Source of the DNA: Bacteroidota bacterium
GTDB lineage: Bacteria > Bacteroidota > Bacteroidia > Flavobacteriales > Flavobacteriaceae
Direction of reading: 5' to 3'
Assembly: GCA_024280635.1 (NCBI GenBank)
Contig: JAJRPS010000003.1
Span: 1 to 64,000, forward strand
DNA: 64,000 nucleotides
This document shows, one piece after another, positions 1 through 8,114 of this stretch (position 1 is its first letter; every line of letters begins with the position of its first letter). The notes under the pieces are model-generated. The model was not told where the DNA came from. It did no database searches and saw only the letters and a list, made by a program, of their open reading frames with translations. Made by a program: the position numbers and the translations under genes.

Positions 1-485
1 TAACACGAGTTAGTAGTAGTAGTATTGCGCAAGATTTGGTGCAAGAAACTTTTTTTGCAGGATTAAAATCGGCAAAAAACTTTAAAGGAAAAGCGGCTGA
101 ACGCACTTGGTTGGTATCTATTTTAAAGCATAAAATTATTGACCATTATCGTAAAATTAATTCTAATAAAGGAAAAGCGGAAGTACGCATCAATTACAAA
201 GATGATGAAAGTGGAGGCGATTGGTTAGAGGATCGCGTAGCAGACCCTTTTGACAAAACAGCAGAAGACGAACTAGAAAATCAAGAGTTAGGTTTGGCAA
301 TACACCACTGTTTATCAAAACTACCTATAAAACAAGCCGAAATTTTCAAACTCAAAACCATTGAAAATTATGATACAGAGGCCATTTGTAATGAATACAA
401 CATTACAGCGTCTAACCTATGGGTTATTATTCATAGAGCTCGAACAACATTGGCTACGTGTTTAAATAGAATTTGGTTTAAATAA
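1..485 (+). CDS. RNA polymerase sigma-70 family (ECF-type) factor, 5'-truncated by window edge
   Basis: The reading frame is open from base 3 to the stop at 483-485, so the gene starts before the window; the TTG at 36 is internal. The visible part begins inside sigma region 2 (DLVQETFFAGLKSAKNF, then WLVSILKHKIIDHYRK). It ends with a region 4 helix-turn-helix (LSKLPIKQAEIFKLKTIE, then ITASNLWVIIHRAR). This is the layout of ECF sigma factors, which direct RNA polymerase to a small regulon. A small Cys-containing ORF starts 7 bases after the stop and is probably its partner. The regulon cannot be told from the sequence. Confidence 0.9.
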   Translation, partial: TRVSSSSIAQDLVQETFFAGLKSAKNFKGKAAERTWLVSILKHKIIDHYRKINSNKGKAEVRINYKDDESGGDWLEDRVADPFDKTAEDELENQELGLAIHHCLSKLPIKQAEIFKLKTIENYDTEAICNEYNITASNLWVIIHRARTTLATCLNRIWFK

Positions 486-492
486 ATAAAAT

Positions 493-756
493 TTGGAAGC
501 AAGAAAAAGTAAAATATTTATCAGTTGCCCAGAAGCAAAACAAATTTGTGATAAAACACAGTATTATGAAGCCTCTTGGTGGGATCATTTACGATTAGGT
601 ATTCGTTTATTATATTGTAATGTGACACAAGAGTATGTTGCGCAAAATAAAAAAATTACGAATTTGGTTTCACAAAAAGACGTTGTTTGCATGAACAAAA
701 GCGTTAAAGAAAAACTAAAAGAAAAATTACAGAAAGAGCTACAGAACAATCCATAA
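493..756 (+). CDS. small putative anti-sigma / zinc-finger-like protein
   Basis: 87 residues starting at a TTG just after the sigma factor stop; the only in-frame upstream codon before a stop is AAT, so TTG is the best available start. The N-terminus (KIFISCPEAKQICDKTQY) and the LRLGIRLLYC helix resemble the short Cys proteins that follow ECF sigma factors in flavobacteria and act as ZAS-like anti-sigma factors. The usual second Cys of the CxxC pair is absent here (YCNVT), so zinc binding may be impaired. The 3' end overlaps the convergent UbiA-like gene by 18 bases. Assignment is by context and pattern only. Confidence 0.6.
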   Translation: MEARKSKIFISCPEAKQICDKTQYYEASWWDHLRLGIRLLYCNVTQEYVAQNKKITNLVSQKDVVCMNKSVKEKLKEKLQKELQNNP

Positions 757-1536
757 TCCTAACCATAAAATAGGAATTCCTTCTACAAAAAAGCTAGCAT
801 AATATTTTTGCTGACTTTTTTTTGACAATACCACAAATAACAAACTTACCAAAAAAATAAGTGGCAAAATTATTAAATTTTGCGGCACTATTGTGTCTTT
901 AAAAAATTCTAGCAACAAAAATAACATCAAGAGTAATAAACCATATATTTTTGTATACTTAATTCCAAATTTTTGAGGTATTGTACCTAAAATAGTTTCA
1001 TCTAAAGTTAAATCCCTAATCTCAAAAGGTAATGTTATTGCCGCTACAAACACAAAACGCTGCATACATTCCAAATAAAAATCAGGGTTAAAAACCAACT
1101 CGTTTTCTATAATAGGCAACACACTGGTAACAAATACCCAACTCAAAGCAATCGCATTTATCTTAGTGCCAGAAATATTTCGTAGCGTTTTATTTCCGAA
1201 TGAAATGGTGTAAAAAATAACAATTAAAAATGGAACAATAACCATTACTTGTGTTTGTACTTTTAATTGAGAAAAATAAAAAATAACCAAACAAAAGGAG
1301 ATTACATTCAAAAAATGAGTTTTAGAATATTGAAACTTAAAAAGATTTTTTTTTGGCCGATAATGTTTGATGAAATTATAACCAATAATTGTACTAAAGA
1401 AAACAAAAAATACTAAATCATTTTCTGCTTCAAACCCCAAGTTGTATGCCGTAATTTTTGTTAATGAGGCCACTGATAAAGCTACCCAAATACTGGAATA
1501 AATAATAAAATCAACAAATTTAAAAAACCATTTCAT
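739..1536 (-). CDS. UbiA-like integral membrane protein, degenerate active site
   Basis: About 265 residues with eight or nine hydrophobic segments. The longer frame opens at 1596, but the ATG at 1536 (MKWFFKFVDF) is preferred: a TAnnTTTG promoter element lies immediately upstream (1541-1548), which would put the transcript start at or next to this ATG. The loop LPFEIRDLTLDETILG followed by IPQKFGIKYTKIYG matches the second Asp-rich loop and following segment of UbiA prenyltransferases. The first loop reads YNFIKHYRPKKN instead of an NDxxDxxxD motif, so prenyl-diphosphate binding by Mg2+ is doubtful. Flavobacteria carry such short UbiA relatives of unknown function; catalytic activity is uncertain. 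Confidence 0.6.
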   Translation of the reverse strand: MKWFFKFVDFIIYSSIWVALSVASLTKITAYNLGFEAENDLVFFVFFSTIIGYNFIKHYRPKKNLFKFQYSKTHFLNVISFCLVIFYFSQLKVQTQVMVIVPFLIVIFYTISFGNKTLRNISGTKINAIALSWVFVTSVLPIIENELVFNPDFYLECMQRFVFVAAITLPFEIRDLTLDETILGTIPQKFGIKYTKIYGLLLLMLFLLLEFFKDTIVPQNLIILPLIFLVSLLFVVLSKKSQQKYYASFFVEGIPILWLGLWIVL

Positions 1537-1540
1537 TTTG

Positions 1541-1548
1541 CAAAAATA
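1541..1548 (-). promoter_or_regulatory. -7 element (TATTTTTG) for the UbiA-like gene
   Basis: On the minus strand the bases read TATTTTTG, matching the Bacteroidota -7 consensus TAnnTTTG. The ATG of the UbiA-like gene begins 4 bases downstream, implying a leaderless or near-leaderless mRNA. No clear -33 TTG was seen. Confidence 0.4.
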
Positions 1549-1619
1549 AGGTTTTAAACCTACTCTATTCTTAAAACCATCATAACTGTTCATCATTTTT
1601 TTATTATCGTTAACAAATC

Positions 1620-1653
1620 TTTGAAAAAGTTATCAAATAAATCCGTATTTTTG
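1620..1653 (+). promoter_or_regulatory. gcvP promoter
   Basis: TTTG at 1620-1623 (-33 element) and TATTTTTG at 1646-1653 (-7 element, TAnnTTTG consensus) are separated by 22 bases, a permitted spacing for flavobacterial sigma factors. Transcription would start near 1660, giving a leader of about 30 bases before the gcvP ATG at 1692. Confidence 0.5.
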
Positions 1654-1691
1654 TTATCATTTTTTTAAAACAACACAACAAAAGTAACGTA

Positions 1692-4535
1692 ATGAACACA
1701 ACCTCATTTCAACTCAGACACATCGGTTCAAATGCAAAAGAACAACAACAGTTGTTACAAACCATAGGAGCAGATACTATAGATCAATTAATTTCAGAAA
1801 CCATTCCAGATGATATTCGCCTAAAAAACGAACTAAATTTGGGTCCAGCTTTAAGTGAATATGATTATTTAAATCACATTACCGCTTTGGCTGCAAAAAA
1901 CAAAGTATTTAAATCCTACATTGGTTTGGGCTATCATGAAGCAATTGTACCTAGTGTCATTTTACGTAATGTTTTAGAAAACCCAGGTTGGTATACCGCT
2001 TACACACCATATCAAGCAGAAATTGCTCAAGGTAGGCTAGAAGCTTTGTTAAATTACCAAACCATGATTTGTGATTTAACAGGTATGGAGTTAGCTAACG
2101 CATCATTATTAGATGAAGGTACTGCCGCAGCAGAAGCAATGGGAATGTTATTTGCTTTACGTGACCGAAAACAGAAAAAAGCGAACGTATGCAAGTTTTT
2201 TGTTTCGCAAGAAATTTTACCACAAACACTATCCATATTACAAACAAGAGCTACTCCTATTGGAATAGAATTAATAGTTGGAAATCATGAAGAATTTGAT
2301 TTTTCATCAGAATTTTTTCGTGCAATCGTTCAATATCCTGCAAAACACGGTCAAGTATATGACTACACAAACTTTATTGCAAAAGCACATGAAGCTGGTA
2401 TAAAAGTTGCCGTTGCTGCCGATATTTTATCCTTAGTAAAGTTAAAAGCTCCTGCTGAATTTGGAGCAGATGTTGTAGTGGGTACCACACAGCGTTTCGG
2501 AATACCTCTAGGGTATGGAGGTCCTCATGCTGGGTATTTTGCAACTCAAGAAAAATACAAACGTAATATACCTGGTCGTATTATTGGAGTTACTAAAGAT
2601 GTTGATGGCGGCACTGCATTACGTATGGCTTTGCAAACACGTGAACAGCATATTAAACGAGAAAAAGCAACTTCAAACATTTGTACTGCACAAGTTTTAT
2701 TAGCAGTTATGGCAGGTATGTATGCCGTATATCACGGTAAAGATGGATTACAATTTATAGCAAACAATGTACATACTACAGCAGTAACTCTTTCCGATGC
2801 CTTAACAAAATTAGGCTTTGAACAAATCAACACTTCTTATTTTGATACACTTACCATTAAGGTAGAAGCTAAAAAATTACGTATAATTGCTGAAGAAAAT
2901 GAAATCAATTTTAATTACATTGATGATAATACCATTTCAATATCTATAAATGAAACAACAGATTTAGCGGCTATAAACGCAATTATAAATTGTTTTACTA
3001 CTGCTTTCTCTTTAAAAGAATATGTGGTAACAGCTTTTACTACTGCAGAAACAATTAGTGAAAATACAAAACGTAACACTTCATTTTTAGATAACAAAAT
3101 ATTTAACACGTATCAATCAGAAACAGAAATGATGCGTTATATTAAAAAATTAGAACGCAAAGATTTAGCATTAAATCATTCCATGATTTCATTAGGATCA
3201 TGTACCATGAAATTAAATGCCGCTTCTGAGATGTTACCACTAAGCAATCCTAATTGGGGGAATATTCATCCATTTGTACCGTTAAATCAAGCGGAAGGAT
3301 ACCAAACCGTATTAAAAAACTTAGAAAATCAATTAAATATAATTACAGGTTTTACAGGTACATCACTACAACCTAATTCTGGTGCTCAAGGAGAATTTGC
3401 AGGATTAATGGTTATTAGAGCCTATCATTTATCAAGAGGAGATGCGCATCGTAACATTTGTTTAATTCCAGCATCAGCACACGGCACCAATCCTGCATCT
3501 GCTGTAATGGCAGGCATGCAAGTTATTGTAACCAAAACGGATGAAAAAGGAAATATTGATGTAGCTGATTTACGCGAAAAAGCCGAATTACATAAGGGAA
3601 ATCTTGCTGCATTAATGGTTACTTACCCATCAACACATGGTGTTTATGAAAAAGCAATTCGTGAAATCACACAAATTATTCATGATAATGGCGGACAAGT
3701 ATATATGGATGGCGCCAATATGAATGCACAAGTTGGTTTAACCAATCCTGCTACTATTGGAGCAGATGTTTGTCACTTAAACCTACACAAAACCTTTGCT
3801 ATACCACATGGTGGTGGTGGACCAGGTGTGGGACCAATATGTGTAGCACCACAATTAGTACCATTTTTACCTAGTAACCCCGTTTTACCTACAGGTGGAG
3901 TAAAAGCAATTACCGCTATCTCATCAGCACCTTGGGGTTCTGCATTAGCGTGCTTAATTTCTTACGGGTACATTGCAATGTCTGGAGCAAACGGATTAAC
4001 CAACTCCACTAAAAATGCCATTTTAAATGCAAATTATTTAAAAGAGCGCTTAAAAGGACATTACGAAACACTATATACTGGAGAAATGGGCAGAGCAGCG
4101 CATGAAATGATTGTAGAATGCCGTAATTTTAAAGAAAATGGTATTGAAGTAGTTGATATTGCAAAACGATTAATGGATTATGGTTTTCATGCGCCAACCG
4201 TATCGTTTCCTGTAGCAGGAACCTTAATGATTGAACCTACAGAAAGTGAAAATAAAGCCGAATTAGATCGTTTTTGTGATGCTATGATTGCTATTAGAAA
4301 AGAAATAGCATCTTGCACCAAAGAAGATACTAATAACATATTAAAAAATGCACCACATACACAAGAAATGGTAACTGCAAATGAATGGGACTTACCCTAC
4401 TCTCGTCAAAAAGCAGCCTTTCCTTTACCATATATTGCTGATAATAAATTTTGGCCTGCTGTACGTAGGGTAGATGATGCATATGGTGACAGAAACTTAA
4501 TTTGTAGCTGTAACCCTATTGAAGATTACATGTAA
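1692..4535 (+). CDS. gcvP: glycine dehydrogenase (decarboxylating), P-protein of the glycine cleavage system
   Basis: 947 residues, the length of the fused single-chain P-protein. It decarboxylates glycine with PLP and passes the aminomethyl group to the lipoyl arm of GcvH. The N-terminal half begins with the typical RHIG start and carries YTPYQAEIAQGRLEALLNYQ. The C-terminal half carries the PLP-binding motif HLNLHKTFAIPHGGGGPG, with the Schiff-base lysine near residue 700. The end DRNLICSCNPIEDY is typical. It stands alone: gcvT and gcvH are not adjacent, as is common in Bacteroidota. A TAnnTTTG promoter precedes it and a strong hairpin follows. No anomalies seen. Confidence 0.98.
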   Translation: MNTTSFQLRHIGSNAKEQQQLLQTIGADTIDQLISETIPDDIRLKNELNLGPALSEYDYLNHITALAAKNKVFKSYIGLGYHEAIVPSVILRNVLENPGWYTAYTPYQAEIAQGRLEALLNYQTMICDLTGMELANASLLDEGTAAAEAMGMLFALRDRKQKKANVCKFFVSQEILPQTLSILQTRATPIGIELIVGNHEEFDFSSEFFRAIVQYPAKHGQVYDYTNFIAKAHEAGIKVAVAADILSLVKLKAPAEFGADVVVGTTQRFGIPLGYGGPHAGYFATQEKYKRNIPGRIIGVTKDVDGGTALRMALQTREQHIKREKATSNICTAQVLLAVMAGMYAVYHGKDGLQFIANNVHTTAVTLSDALTKLGFEQINTSYFDTLTIKVEAKKLRIIAEENEINFNYIDDNTISISINETTDLAAINAIINCFTTAFSLKEYVVTAFTTAETISENTKRNTSFLDNKIFNTYQSETEMMRYIKKLERKDLALNHSMISLGSCTMKLNAASEMLPLSNPNWGNIHPFVPLNQAEGYQTVLKNLENQLNIITGFTGTSLQPNSGAQGEFAGLMVIRAYHLSRGDAHRNICLIPASAHGTNPASAVMAGMQVIVTKTDEKGNIDVADLREKAELHKGNLAALMVTYPSTHGVYEKAIREITQIIHDNGGQVYMDGANMNAQVGLTNPATIGADVCHLNLHKTFAIPHGGGGPGVGPICVAPQLVPFLPSNPVLPTGGVKAITAISSAPWGSALACLISYGYIAMSGANGLTNSTKNAILNANYLKERLKGHYETLYTGEMGRAAHEMIVECRNFKENGIEVVDIAKRLMDYGFHAPTVSFPVAGTLMIEPTESENKAELDRFCDAMIAIRKEIASCTKEDTNNILKNAPHTQEMVTANEWDLPYSRQKAAFPLPYIADNKFWPAVRRVDDAYGDRNLICSCNPIEDYM

Positions 4536-4557
4536 TCTTATTATTAATACCAAAAAA

Positions 4558-4590
4558 CAAAATGCCACTACAAATTGTAGTGGCATTTTG
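4558..4590 (+). terminator. rho-independent-type terminator after gcvP
   Basis: A perfect 12-bp stem (4561-4572 with 4576-4587) closes a 3-base loop, extended by an A run on the left and T run on the right. It lies 25 bases after the gcvP stop and would stop gcvP transcription before the hyp genes. Confidence 0.8.
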
Positions 4591-4766
4591 CTTGCAAATA
4601 GGTTAGCTACTAAACTTTCATTATATAAAAAGTGAATTTATGAAAACTAACCCTCTTTCCTAAAGTTTAGGATTTTTAAAAACACCAATAATCGAAATTC
4701 TAATATTTTTTACTCCTTATAAAACGGATGTAAGGTTTAATTATTTTTCTCTTGTAATTTCCTTAT

Positions 4767-4794
4767 TATTATCAAGATAATATACATATATTTG
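4767..4794 (+). promoter_or_regulatory. hypA promoter with overlapping inverted repeat
   Basis: TATATTTG at 4787-4794 matches the TAnnTTTG -7 consensus; the hypA ATG is at 4812, so the leader is about 10 bases. Just upstream, TATTATC (4767-4773) and GATAATA (4776-4782) form a 7-bp inverted repeat with a 2-base spacer, in the position where a -33 element would lie. The inverted repeat may be a regulator site. No good TTG -33 box is visible, which would fit an activator-dependent promoter. Confidence 0.4.
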
Positions 4795-4811
4795 TTACAA
4801 AACTTAGTAGA

Positions 4812-5153
4812 ATGCACGAATTATCTATAGCTATGGGTATAATTAAAATAGCAGAAGAAGAAACTAAAAAAGCCAACAAAACAAAAGTTGAGTTAATAGA
4901 GTTAGAAATCGGTTCATTAGCTGGGGTTGAATTAGAATCATTAAATTATGTCTGGGCAACAGCCACTAAAGGCACTGTACTAGAAAAAGCAGAACTTGAA
5001 ATAGATTATAAAATTGCTCAAGCTAGGTGTTTAGAATGTAAGACTCTCTATGAAATGGAAAAAGTCTATGATAGTTGCCCTAAGTGCAATAGTTTTTTTA
5101 AAGAAATTATACAAGGAAAAGAATTAAGAGTAAAATCATTAGAAGTTAATTAA
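4812..5153 (+). CDS. hypA: hydrogenase nickel incorporation protein HypA
   Basis: 113 residues, the family's normal length. HypA is the nickel metallochaperone that acts with HypB to load Ni into the hydrogenase large subunit. The N-terminal MHE nickel-binding motif is intact. A structural zinc site is formed by C73, C76, C89 and C92 (CLEC and CPKC). It is first in a hypA-hypB-hypC operon; hypB starts 12 bases after its stop. Start chosen at the ATG that supplies the obligatory MHE N-terminus. Confidence 0.97.
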   Translation: MHELSIAMGIIKIAEEETKKANKTKVELIELEIGSLAGVELESLNYVWATATKGTVLEKAELEIDYKIAQARCLECKTLYEMEKVYDSCPKCNSFFKEIIQGKELRVKSLEVN

Positions 5154-5165
5154 AAAATATATAAT

Positions 5166-5963
5166 ATGTGTGGAGTATGCGGATGCGGTACAGATGGTAT
5201 CGCAATAAATAAACCTAATCAAACAAGTAATCATGACCATGACCATAATCATCACACTCATGATCATCACACTCATGATCATCACACTCATGACAAGACT
5301 ATTATTGATTTAGAAAGAGATATTTTAGGGCAAAATAATATTGAAGCTGCAAGAAATAGAGGTTATTTTGAAGCCAAAAATATTTTCACTTTAAATCTAG
5401 TAAGTTCTCCTGGTTCAGGAAAAACATCAATACTAGAAACTACACTAAAGGATTTAAAAAACGAAATCCCATTTTACGTAATTGAAGGTGACCAACAGAC
5501 CCTTAATGACGCAGACAGAATAGATGCCTTAAATATACCTGTTGTACAGGTAAATACAGGGAAAGGTTGTCATTTAGAAAGCGACATGATTTACAATGCA
5601 GTAAAAGAATTAAAACCTAAAAATGATTCCATTTTAATGATAGAAAATGTAGGGAATTTAGTTTGTCCTTCAATGTTTGACTTAGGGGAACAAAAAAGAG
5701 TGGTTATTATTAGCATTACTGAAGGAGAAGATAAACCAATAAAATACCCCGACATGTTCCAAAGTGCTGATATTTGTATCATAAATAAAATGGATTTATT
5801 ACCTCATTTAAACTTTGACTTAGAGGCTTTAAAAAATTATGCCTTACAAGTGAACCATCATTTACAATTTTTTGAAGTTTCTGCTACAACAGGACAGGGT
5901 ATGGATGCTTGGTATAATTGGTTAAAAAAAGAATTAAAATCTAATAACTTAAAAAACGCCTAA
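5166..5963 (+). CDS. hypB: hydrogenase nickel incorporation GTPase HypB
   Basis: 265 residues. GTPase that transfers nickel to the large subunit together with HypA. The N-terminus carries the high-affinity metal motif CxxCGC (C2, C5, C7). A histidine-rich stretch follows at about residues 23-42, suited to nickel storage. The P-loop SPGSGKTS is at residues 81-88, and the guanine-specificity motif NKMD lies near the C-terminus. The His-rich part is encoded by an in-frame 15-bp tandem repeat (see separate entry). hypC begins 2 bases after the stop, so the genes are probably translationally linked. Confidence 0.97.
   Translation: MCGVCGCGTDGIAINKPNQTSNHDHDHNHHTHDHHTHDHHTHDKTIIDLERDILGQNNIEAARNRGYFEAKNIFTLNLVSSPGSGKTSILETTLKDLKNEIPFYVIEGDQQTLNDADRIDALNIPVVQVNTGKGCHLESDMIYNAVKELKPKNDSILMIENVGNLVCPSMFDLGEQKRVVIISITEGEDKPIKYPDMFQSADICIINKMDLLPHLNFDLEALKNYALQVNHHLQFFEVSATTGQGMDAWYNWLKKELKSNNLKNA
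5248..5292 (+). repeat. 15-bp tandem repeat (x3) coding the HypB His-rich segment
   Basis: Three identical copies of the unit ATCATCACACTCATG occupy 5248-5262, 5263-5277 and 5278-5292, each encoding five residues rich in His. Unit length is a multiple of three, so copy-number change would lengthen or shorten the nickel-binding tract without a frameshift. Confidence 0.9.
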
Positions 5964-5965
5964 TT

Positions 5966-6343
5966 ATGTGCTTATCAATACCTGGTAAATTAATCAAAAT
6001 AGTTGCTGAACTTGACCCTACTTTTAGAATCGGAAAAGTAGATTTTGAAGGCATCCAAAAAGATGTTAACCTAGCAATGGTTCCTGAAGCAAAAATTGGA
6101 GATTATGTCCTAGTACACGTAGGAGCTGCTATTAGTGTTATAGATGAAGAAGAAGCAAAAATTACTTTTGACATCTTAATGCAGATGGGAGAAACAGATG
6201 ATTTAAATCTTAGCAACTGGACAAAAGAAGTGCTTAACAAAGAAGACGAAAATAAAAATCTTGATAACAGTTCACCAATTACGAGACTAAAAGACTCTAA
6301 AAAAAATGATTTAAAAGAAAATGATAATGCAGCCTGGGATTAA
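5966..6343 (+). CDS. hypC: hydrogenase assembly chaperone HypC, with C-terminal extension
   Basis: 125 residues. HypC carries the Fe(CN)2CO precursor with HypD and delivers it to the large subunit. The N-terminus MCLSIPGKLIKI holds the essential Cys2, exposed once Met1 is removed. The OB-like core ends near residue 80 (VIDEEEAKITFDILMQMGE). Most HypC proteins stop about there; this one adds roughly 40 hydrophilic, Asn/Lys/Asp-rich residues ending in NAAWD. The stop overlaps the end of convergent hypE by 4 bases. Confidence 0.95.
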   Translation: MCLSIPGKLIKIVAELDPTFRIGKVDFEGIQKDVNLAMVPEAKIGDYVLVHVGAAISVIDEEEAKITFDILMQMGETDDLNLSNWTKEVLNKEDENKNLDNSSPITRLKDSKKNDLKENDNAAWD

Positions 6344-7392
6344 CAAATTCTAGGCAATTGCTCACCTACCTGCATGCTTACTACACGCCTACCGCCCATT
6401 GTATTTGTAATTACAACTTTTGAAGGGTGCTGATTTGTTATTTCCCCAATAATAGTTGCATGTTTACTATTCTCAAAAGTCCTCATTTTAGATTCAATTT
6501 CATTTGCTTTTTCCGCTGACACTATAGCTATATACACACCCTCATTAGCAGTATATAGAGGGTCTAGCCCTAATATCTCACAAGCGCTTTTTACTTGAGT
6601 ATTAACCGGTATTTTACTGTCGTTTAAAAGAATTCCAGTATTTGTATCACGAGCTATTTCATTTAATGTAGATGACAGCCCTCCACGAGTAGGATCCCTA
6701 AACAAGTGAATATCCTCGCCAAATTCATCTAACAATGATATTATAGAATGATTTAAACAAGTAGTGTCACTTTCTATAGTTGTTTCAAATTCTAATCCTT
6801 GCCTTACTGACATTATTGCTATACCATGAGTAGCTATTTGATTGCTTACAATTACTTTATCTCCCACTTTAATATTACTAATGTCAATGTTAGCTTTCGG
6901 ATGCACTTCCCCTAAACCTGTTGTATTAATGAATATTTTATCTCCTTTTCCCTTATCAACTACTTTCGTATCACCGGTAACTACAATAACACCTGCTTTA
7001 TCACACGCATTTTTAATCCCTACAAGAATATCCCAAAATTCTGTCATTGGCAATCCTTCTTCAAGAATAAAACTTAAAGATATATATTTTGGAACAGCAC
7101 CACACATCGCTACATCATTTACGGTTCCATTTACCGCTAACTCACCAATGTTTCCGCCAGGGAAAAATATAGGAGAAATAACAAAACTATCTGTAGAAAA
7201 AGCTATTTCACCATCTATTTTTAAATAAGCCCCATCATGTCGTTTATCTAATTTTTCATTTTTCAAAACATCAAAAACACCACTATCCAAAAGTTTATTT
7301 GTTAATAATCCTCCAGAACCATGTCCCATTGTTATAAATTCAAAATCAAATTTTGGCATAGGGCAAGACAAAGTCATTTTCATAATTTTCAT
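6340..7392 (-). CDS. hypE: carbamoyl dehydratase HypE
   Basis: 350 residues. HypE accepts the carbamoyl group made by HypF on its C-terminal cysteine and dehydrates it with ATP to thiocyanate, the source of the CN ligands. The glycine-rich N-terminal segment (GHGSGGLLTNKL), the GDTKVVDKGKGD loop and FRDPTRGGLSSTLNEIA are all typical of the PurM/AIR-synthase-like fold. The protein ends in PRIC, with the catalytic cysteine as last residue, so it is complete. It is transcribed towards hypC and away from the aat-like gene. Confidence 0.97.
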   Translation of the reverse strand: MKIMKMTLSCPMPKFDFEFITMGHGSGGLLTNKLLDSGVFDVLKNEKLDKRHDGAYLKIDGEIAFSTDSFVISPIFFPGGNIGELAVNGTVNDVAMCGAVPKYISLSFILEEGLPMTEFWDILVGIKNACDKAGVIVVTGDTKVVDKGKGDKIFINTTGLGEVHPKANIDISNIKVGDKVIVSNQIATHGIAIMSVRQGLEFETTIESDTTCLNHSIISLLDEFGEDIHLFRDPTRGGLSSTLNEIARDTNTGILLNDSKIPVNTQVKSACEILGLDPLYTANEGVYIAIVSAEKANEIESKMRTFENSKHATIIGEITNQHPSKVVITNTMGGRRVVSMQVGEQLPRIC

Positions 7393-7405
7393 ATTGTATC
7401 TTTAA

Positions 7406-7413
7406 CAAAAATA
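7406..7413 (-). promoter_or_regulatory. -7 element (TATTTTTG) for hypE
   Basis: TATTTTTG on the minus strand, 13 bases before the hypE ATG, fits the TAnnTTTG consensus. No convincing -33 TTG at the right spacing. Confidence 0.4.
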
Positions 7414-7462
7414 CAGATATAAATTATATAAATACTATATTGCAATCTATAATATACATTTT

Positions 7463-8110
7463 ATGCCAGTATTTAAATTACAAAATCATATAATAGCTTT
7501 TCCTCCTGCTAACTTTGCTGATAACGACGGTTTTTTAGCGGAAGGTGGTGAAATTACCGCTCATTGGTTATTAGAAGGATATAAAAGTGGGTTTTTTCTT
7601 TGGACTAACCCAATGAGATATCCTAAATGGTGGACACCAGACCCTAGAATAGTCATGTTTCCTAATGACATATCTATCCCCGAATATGTTGAAGACGGGA
7701 TAAAAAAAGCGAACTTTAAAGTTTCATTTAATCAAGATTTGGAAGGAGTGATGAAATTAATTCAGTCTGTTGAAAATCAAGGTGAAATGAATAACGGATG
7801 GCTAACAGGAAAGCTTGTTAAAGCTTATACTGAAATTAAAGAAAGAGGGCTTGCATTTTCTGTAGAAGTTTATCAAAATGAAAAACTAGTAGGTGGAGCA
7901 TTTGGAGCTTGTAATGGAAAGATATATTTTGGCGAATATATAAATGAAACTGTAGCGTTTGCGAAAGAATTCGCATTAATAGAATTGGCTAAAAAAGCAC
8001 AAGAATTAGATTTAGCACTATTAGATTTACAAAAAGAAACAAACGAAACGATTGATGTAGGCTTAAGTGAAATATCAAGAAGCGAATACATAAGAATCTT
8101 AAAACAATAA
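7463..8110 (+). CDS. divergent leucyl/phenylalanyl-tRNA-protein transferase homologue (Aat-like)
   Basis: 215 residues with the Aat fold: FPPANFADNDGFLAEGGEIT, then LLEGYKSGFFLWTNP, then WWTPDPRIVMFP, then the GWLTGKLVKAY helix, then ISRSEYIRIL at the end. True Aat moves Leu/Phe from tRNA to N-terminal Lys/Arg of proteins for N-degron decay. Several family signatures are changed. AHSVE is AFSVE. FGESMFS is FGEYINE, keeping Gly-Glu but losing SMFS. The DCQxxTxHLxSxGA segment is DLQKETNETIDVGL, keeping Gln but losing the His and Ala. It is the first gene of a four-gene operon in the hydrogenase locus, 4 bases before the TPR gene. Either a specialised paralogue acting on hydrogenase components or a GNAT-fold enzyme with new chemistry; the housekeeping role is less likely. 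Confidence 0.75.
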   Translation: MPVFKLQNHIIAFPPANFADNDGFLAEGGEITAHWLLEGYKSGFFLWTNPMRYPKWWTPDPRIVMFPNDISIPEYVEDGIKKANFKVSFNQDLEGVMKLIQSVENQGEMNNGWLTGKLVKAYTEIKERGLAFSVEVYQNEKLVGGAFGACNGKIYFGEYINETVAFAKEFALIELAKKAQELDLALLDLQKETNETIDVGLSEISRSEYIRILKQ

Positions 8111-8114
8111 AAAA

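Noticed and set aside
6842-7228. Open frame of 128 codons opposite hypE
   Set aside because: Antisense of conserved HypE motifs; no supporting signal.
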